A stretch of 64,000 bases of DNA from Paracoccus endophyticus (GTDB taxonomy: Bacteria; Pseudomonadota; Alphaproteobacteria; Rhodobacterales; Rhodobacteraceae), in the NCBI RefSeq assembly GCF_003286075.1, contig NZ_QLUV01000007.1, positions 85,169 through 149,168 of the forward strand, read 5' to 3'. Shown here piece by piece: positions 60,228 to 64,000 of the stretch; the stretch's first letter is position 1, and every line of letters starts with the position of its first letter. The position numbers were made by a program, and so were the translations under genes. Below the pieces are notes generated by a model. That model worked only from the letters and a program-made list of their open reading frames with translations. It did not search any database and was not told the DNA's origin.

Positions 60228-61396
60228 CCCGCATCCTGACCCGGCTTCTGGGGCGCCTGCCGATCGGCTGGCTGCAACTGACCCACAGCCGGGGCCGGCT
60301 GATCGCCGCGCTGGCGGGGGTCGCGTTCGCCAATGTCCTGGTGTTCGTCCAGCTTGCCATCCTGGGGTCGATGTCGATCGCGACGGGGCGGCCCTACGAC
60401 TTCTTCGAATCCGGGCTGATGATCTCGGCCGCCGACGCGGACTCGATGACCGACGGCAGCAACGTTGCCCGCCAGTGGCTGTTTCAGGCCCTGGCGCACC
60501 CGCAGGTGACGGCCGGGGCGCCGCTGTTCGTGGGCAACGTCACGCTTCAGCATGCCGGAACCACCATGTCGCTGACGACATTCGGGGTCGATCCCACGCA
60601 GCCCGCATTTCTGTCCCCCGCGCTGCGGCCGGGTGCCGAACTGCTGACCCTGCCGGAATCGGGGATCATCGACCGTCTGACCCGCGGACTTGACCCTCAG
60701 GATGCTGCGGCGATCGGCCCGTCCTGGCCCGCGACGCTGGAGGTTCGGGGTCGCACTCTGACGGTCTATGGCAGCTTCGAGGGGGGCGGAGGGTTCGGCG
60801 TGGACGGATTCCTGGTCGTGTCGGACCAGACCTTCCTGAAGATCGTGCAGAACCGCCAGACGGGGGCCCCCGACCACATCCTTCTTGCACTGGCGCCCGG
60901 CGCGGATGCCGATCAGGTCGCGCAGGACCTTCGCGGGATGATCTCGGACCGCACGCTGCGCATCCGGTCCTATGCGCAGGCCCGGGCCGAGGACATCGCC
61001 TATCAGCAGACCCGCCGCCCGACCGGGATCATCTTCGGCTTCGGCGTGATCATCGGCGTGCTGGTGGGACTGGTCATCGTCTATCAGGTGCTCTCGACCG
61101 ACGTGGCCGACCACATTCACGAATATGCGACCTTCAAGGCCATCGGCTATCGGCAGCGGTTTCTGCTGGGGATCGTCCTGGAAGAGGCGCTGATCCTGGC
61201 CATCCTTGGCGCGGGTCCGGGCTATCTCATCGCCCGGGCGCTGATCGCCGGCATGCGCAAGGCCACGAACCTGCCGCTGGAGCTCGGCACCTCCACCGCA
61301 GTGGCCGTCGTTGTCGGCACCGCGATGGCCTGCGCGCTGTCGGGCGCCCTGGCAACCCGACGGCTTGCCCTGGCCGATCCGGCCGATCTGTTCTGA
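60224..61396 (+). CDS. DevC-like ABC transporter permease (MacB/FtsX type)
   Basis: The 390-residue protein has a first membrane span near residues 25-47 (LIAALAGVAFANVLVFVQLAIL), a large periplasmic domain (about 50-260), then three spans near residues 268-292, 318-340 and 355-380. This is the FtsX/MacB permease topology, and the N-terminal WLQLTHSRGRL is typical of DevC. It overlaps both neighbours by 1-4 bp, so stoichiometric synthesis with DevB and DevA is likely. Confidence 0.87.
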   Translation: MTRILTRLLGRLPIGWLQLTHSRGRLIAALAGVAFANVLVFVQLAILGSMSIATGRPYDFFESGLMISAADADSMTDGSNVARQWLFQALAHPQVTAGAPLFVGNVTLQHAGTTMSLTTFGVDPTQPAFLSPALRPGAELLTLPESGIIDRLTRGLDPQDAAAIGPSWPATLEVRGRTLTVYGSFEGGGGFGVDGFLVVSDQTFLKIVQNRQTGAPDHILLALAPGADADQVAQDLRGMISDRTLRIRSYAQARAEDIAYQQTRRPTGIIFGFGVIIGVLVGLVIVYQVLSTDVADHIHEYATFKAIGYRQRFLLGIVLEEALILAILGAGPGYLIARALIAGMRKATNLPLELGTSTAVAVVVGTAMACALSGALATRRLALADPADLF

Positions 61397-62094
61397 TGGG
61401 TGCGGACGAGCCCGCCATCGCGGTCGCCGGGCTGAACCACTGGTTCGGGCGCGGCGAGGCCAGCAAGCAGGCCCTCTTCGATGTCAATCTGGTCGTCGCC
61501 CGGGGCAGCCTGACCGTGCTGATGGGCCCCTCGGGGTCGGGAAAGACCACGCTTCTGACCCTGATGGGTTGCCTGCGGGACGTGCAGCAGGGGTCGGTCC
61601 GGCTGCTCGGGCACGAACTCGCCGCCGCGCCCGAGCGCCAGCTGGTGGCGATGCGGCGAAGGCTGGGGTTCATCTTCCAGGCCCACAATCTGCACGAGAG
61701 CCTGACGGCGCGGCAGAACGTCCTGATGGGCCTGCACGTCAAGCCCCGCCGCCTGCGCGCGGCAGGCGACGGAGCGGCCGCGCATGTCCTGGGCCTGCTC
61801 GGCCTGGCAGACCGGATGGACTATCTGCCGGCCAATCTGTCGGGCGGGCAGAAGCAGCGTGTCGCGATCGCCCGCGCCCTGGTCGGCGATCCCGAGGTGG
61901 TGTTCGCCGATGAGCCGACCGCAGCACTCGACCGCGACAGCGGCCTCAACGTGGTCGAACTGCTCAAGCACTTGGGCCGGACGCGCGGCATGACGACGGT
62001 CATGGTCACCCACGACAGTCGGATCATCGGGCTGGCCGACCGGGTCGTCACGCTGGAGGACGGACGGATCGACGCAGCTGCAGTGCACGGCTGA
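61396..62094 (+). CDS. DevA-like ABC transporter ATP-binding protein
   Basis: The 232-residue ATPase has the Walker A motif GPSGSGKTT at residues 44-52, Q-loop FIFQAHNLHESLT, signature LSGGQKQRVAIARAL, Walker B VVFADEPTAALD and H-loop VTHDSR, as in DevA/MacB/LolD-class exporters. Its ATG shares a base with the permease stop at 61396. It is the last gene before the mobile-element boundary. Confidence 0.93.
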   Translation: MGADEPAIAVAGLNHWFGRGEASKQALFDVNLVVARGSLTVLMGPSGSGKTTLLTLMGCLRDVQQGSVRLLGHELAAAPERQLVAMRRRLGFIFQAHNLHESLTARQNVLMGLHVKPRRLRAAGDGAAAHVLGLLGLADRMDYLPANLSGGQKQRVAIARALVGDPEVVFADEPTAALDRDSGLNVVELLKHLGRTRGMTTVMVTHDSRIIGLADRVVTLEDGRIDAAAVHG

Positions 62095-62335
62095 TCTTTC
62101 GCACGACGCAGCGCCCGTCAGGCCAGGAATACCACGGATCGCGTCCCGGACTCCCCAGCGAGGATGCCGCTGGTGACGCCGGCGTATCGGCACCGGCGGG
62201 CGTGCGATGGTGATTTCTCAACACCCGTCCCGTACTGCCGTTCCAACACCCTGAGGTGAGATCGGTGACAAGTCCGAAACGCTGCCTGAACGCCGTCCAG
62301 GCTTGCCGGCTAGGCTATTGAAGGTTTTTAGGATT

Positions 62336-62353
62336 TGGCTCCGGCGGTAGGGG
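62336..62353 (-). other. Probable attachment site: tRNA 3'-end remnant
   Basis: Read on the minus strand, CCCCTACCGCCGGAGCCA has the form of a tRNA 3' end: part of the T stem (CCTAC), an acceptor 3' strand CGCCGGA, discriminator G and CCA. The rest of the tRNA is not present, as expected where an element integrated into a tRNA gene leaves a copy of its 3' end. GGAGCCA is typical of tRNA-Asn, but the identity is uncertain. An integrase gene begins 193 bp inside. Confidence 0.55.
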
Positions 62354-62497
62354 TGATGCTAAGCATCTGGATTTATTTGAAAAAATCTACACTGGTGTTT
62401 CTGTCATCCAACTGCTTGTTAACCCGTGCTTTTCGCCCCGGTGCTGGGAATACATCATGTTCATCAACGTCTTGACTGTCTTTGATTCGCTTATATG

Positions 62498-62521
62498 ATT
62501 GTAGGGTAGATTGTAGGGTAG
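62498..62521 (+). repeat. Tandem 12-bp direct repeat before the integrase
   Basis: ATTGTAGGGTAG occurs twice in perfect tandem at 62498-62509 and 62510-62521; a partial third copy, ATCGTAGGGA, follows at 62535-62544 and ends at the integrase start region. Such repeats near int genes can be arm-type integrase sites or an autoregulatory operator. Confidence 0.8.
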
Positions 62522-62546
62522 AAACCCGCTATCGGATCGTAGGGAC

Positions 62547-63917
62547 ATGGCAAGAATCGCAAAGAGGATCACCCGCAGGCAGGTGGAGCAAGCCGTCAGA
62601 GGCAAGTTGCTGATACGGCATCGGGTGACAGGTGAACCGACAAGAGGTCGCATGTCCGATGGTGACAACCTCTACCTTGCCCTTTGGCCGAACGGTCATG
62701 CGTCATGGGTCTTTAACAAGATGGTTGCAGGCAAGCGGGTTGAGGTCGTGCTAGGCGAGGTCCGCAAGTTGGGTGCTGATGCGGGTTCGGATGATCCTGC
62801 CAAGATCGCAGCCGCATCGCTGGCGAAGGCCCGAGAACTTGCCGCAGAGAAGCAAGCCCAGATCAACGATGGTGTGAGACTATCGCAGTTGAAGAAGGCC
62901 AAGCAGTCCAAGGTCGTTGCCGCAACCTACACCTTTGACGACATGGCAGCGGTCTATGAGAAGCAGAAGGGACCATTCAGCCCCAAGCGGCAGAACGAAA
63001 CCAAGCGGCTGGTTGCGGCACTCAAAGCAGCCGCACCCGAGGTTGAGGACGTGCGGGACTTCACGAAAGCCCATGCAAGGCTTTGGCAGGACACTCGCAA
63101 GGATCAAGTATCCGCAGAGAGTGTTGAGCGTGAGAACAACGTTATCAAGTCCATGTTCTCTATCTACTTCACGGAAAGCGACATTGAACAACCAAACCCG
63201 TTCGTTGGCTTGAAGATGCCAGAGAGGAACGCGACAGGTTCAGCCATGTCTAAGCGAGTGCCGTTGACGATTGAAGAAATCAGGGCGATCCGCAAAGAAA
63301 TCTATGATGGTTCCCGCGCAAAAGAGGTTGGCGAGATTTGGGACGTGCTGACCCTGACAGGTGCCAGAGGCGCAGAGGTTCAAGGGTTGCGGGTTCAAGA
63401 CGTTCACCTTGACGCGGATATACCGCACATCAGCATCACGCCTACTGATGATCGAGGGGTAAAAACCGCAGGATCAGTGCGGCTGGTTCCTCTCTATGGC
63501 GCTGGGCTGGAAGCCGCAAGGAACGCACTCAAGCGCAACGAGTCCACGGGATACCTATTCGGCAAGGAAGGACAGGCACCTTACGGCAACGTGTCCATGA
63601 AGCTGATGAATCACTTGCGGAAGCATGTCACGGATGAGCGGAAGGTTGTTCATTCGTTGAGGCATAGCATCGTTGACCTGTTCAGAGAACATGATGTTCC
63701 TGCTGTAGTTGCTGCACCCTTCACAGGTCATGTCTCAAACGATGTTGCCGATAGGGTCTATGGATCACCCGAGAAGCAGCTTGTCCGCACTCACAACGCT
63801 GTCAAAAGCATGGTCGTGTCGCGAATGTGGTGGAAATTGCCTGGCGGCTCGCTTCGGGCATGTGAAGCTGGCTCCGATCAGGCGGCGAGGTCAAGTGGCA
63901 TCGGCTGGAGGGGCTGA
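62547..63917 (+). CDS. Tyrosine-type site-specific integrase, C-terminus altered
   Basis: The 456-residue protein has a DUF4102-like/arm-binding start, a core-binding domain (about residues 125-225) and a catalytic domain with R274 (TGARGAEVQGL), H369-x-x-R372 (HSLRH), H395 (FTGHVSND) and the nucleophile Y405 (RVYGSP). All catalytic residues are intact. The last 30 or so codons, from about 63815, are read from sequence that matches the flank of a transposase gene on the other strand, so the native C-terminus seems replaced. GC content is clearly below that of the neighbouring genes. Confidence 0.85.
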   Translation: MARIAKRITRRQVEQAVRGKLLIRHRVTGEPTRGRMSDGDNLYLALWPNGHASWVFNKMVAGKRVEVVLGEVRKLGADAGSDDPAKIAAASLAKARELAAEKQAQINDGVRLSQLKKAKQSKVVAATYTFDDMAAVYEKQKGPFSPKRQNETKRLVAALKAAAPEVEDVRDFTKAHARLWQDTRKDQVSAESVERENNVIKSMFSIYFTESDIEQPNPFVGLKMPERNATGSAMSKRVPLTIEEIRAIRKEIYDGSRAKEVGEIWDVLTLTGARGAEVQGLRVQDVHLDADIPHISITPTDDRGVKTAGSVRLVPLYGAGLEAARNALKRNESTGYLFGKEGQAPYGNVSMKLMNHLRKHVTDERKVVHSLRHSIVDLFREHDVPAVVAAPFTGHVSNDVADRVYGSPEKQLVRTHNAVKSMVVSRMWWKLPGGSLRACEAGSDQAARSSGIGWRG

Positions 63918-64000
63918 GTGAGGGTTTCCCAGCCGTCGACCTTGCGCATCTGGATCTGCCCTGAGGCCAGGAGCGCCCAGAGCAACATCGGCACGGTTTC
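63815..64000. mobile_element. Probable insertion sequence end inside the integrase gene 3' part
   Basis: The composition shifts from integrase-like to GC-rich near 63815-63830, and the minus strand carries the transposase end at 63878-64000. The exact boundary and terminal inverted repeat cannot be set because the other end is not in the window. Confidence 0.4.
63878..64000 (-). CDS. Probable transposase C-terminus, partial (insertion sequence end)
   Basis: From the right edge a minus-strand frame reads 40 residues (including LLWALLASGQIQMRKVDGWE and ending LDLAA) to a stop at 63878. The rest is outside the window. The sequence resembles the C-terminal end of insertion-sequence transposases from alphaproteobacteria; I cannot name the IS family with confidence. 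Its GC content is higher than that of the integrase, marking a separate insertion. Confidence 0.45.
   Translation of the reverse strand, partial: ETVPMLLWALLASGQIQMRKVDGWETLTQPLQPMPLDLAA

Larger units (their letters stand above)
62095..62546. other. Intergenic region, 452 bp, chromosome-to-element junction
   Basis: The left part (to about 62335) is GC-rich host-like sequence without a convincing gene. At 62336-62353 is the tRNA-end-like sequence (next entry); to its right the base composition drops and runs of A/T appear (for example TTGAAAAAATC near 62376). Direct repeats lie at 62498-62521 just before the integrase gene. Confidence 0.6.

Overview
The window is GC-rich DNA from a Gram-negative alphaproteobacterium. 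The gene orders point to a Rhodobacteraceae member close to Paracoccus: a pyrH-frr-uppS-cdsA-dxr-rseP-bamA-ompH-fabZ-lpxA-lpxI-lpxB block, atpHAGDC without the F0 genes, mreBCD-mrdA-rodA, and LpxI rather than LpxH. The genus is an inference; no rRNA or complete signature locus is present to prove it. Most of the window is ordinary core chromosome. The right-hand end, from about 62.3 kb, is the edge of a mobile element.

Layout. 1-720: the end of a TauE/SafE permease and a RidA protein. 53-14352, minus strand: a long envelope block running from pyrH and frr through isoprenoid (uppS, dxr), phospholipid (cdsA), outer-membrane assembly (rseP, bamA, ompH), NAD (nadD) and lipid A (fabZ, lpxA, lpxI, lpxB) genes. 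14449-24428: miaA, an AraC-type regulator, rlmE and ppx, a small membrane protein, a VWA protein, purD, prs and two small enzymes. 24471-29845, minus strand: an H-type lectin gene and the F1 ATP synthase operon. 30177-36382: a methyltransferase, gloB, clpA, PPK2, DUF1330 and TerB genes. 36792-38558: leuA preceded by a leucine-rich leader ORF with the layout of an attenuator. 38768-45421: the rod-shape operon mreBCD-mrdA-rodA, followed by a hydroxyacid dehydrogenase. 45521-50441: SseB and uracil-DNA glycosylase genes, diverging from a capsule-export pair (KpsT-like and KpsE-like) coupled to kdsA. 50486-56329: a frameshifted methyltransferase, a YhiN flavoprotein, tRNA-Gln(UUG), rsgA and small enzymes. 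56599-62094: a glycoside hydrolase with an RTX tail, diverging from a small membrane protein plus a DevBCA-type ABC exporter. 62336-64000: a tRNA-3'-end-like attachment sequence, a tyrosine integrase of lower GC, and the end of what looks like a transposase gene.

How it fits together. Much of the window builds the cell envelope: precursor lipids, lipid A, Kdo (kdsA), beta-barrel insertion, lateral wall synthesis and surface polysaccharide export. The most noteworthy points are the probable leucine attenuator before leuA, the RTX glycoside hydrolase with paired CAACTG/AGGTTGT dyads at its promoter facing the DevBCA operon, the attachment-site/integrase/transposase boundary on the right, and two reading-frame anomalies: lpxB has no stop where the family ends, and one methyltransferase is broken at a five-G run. 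No CRISPR array, rRNA or restriction system is visible.
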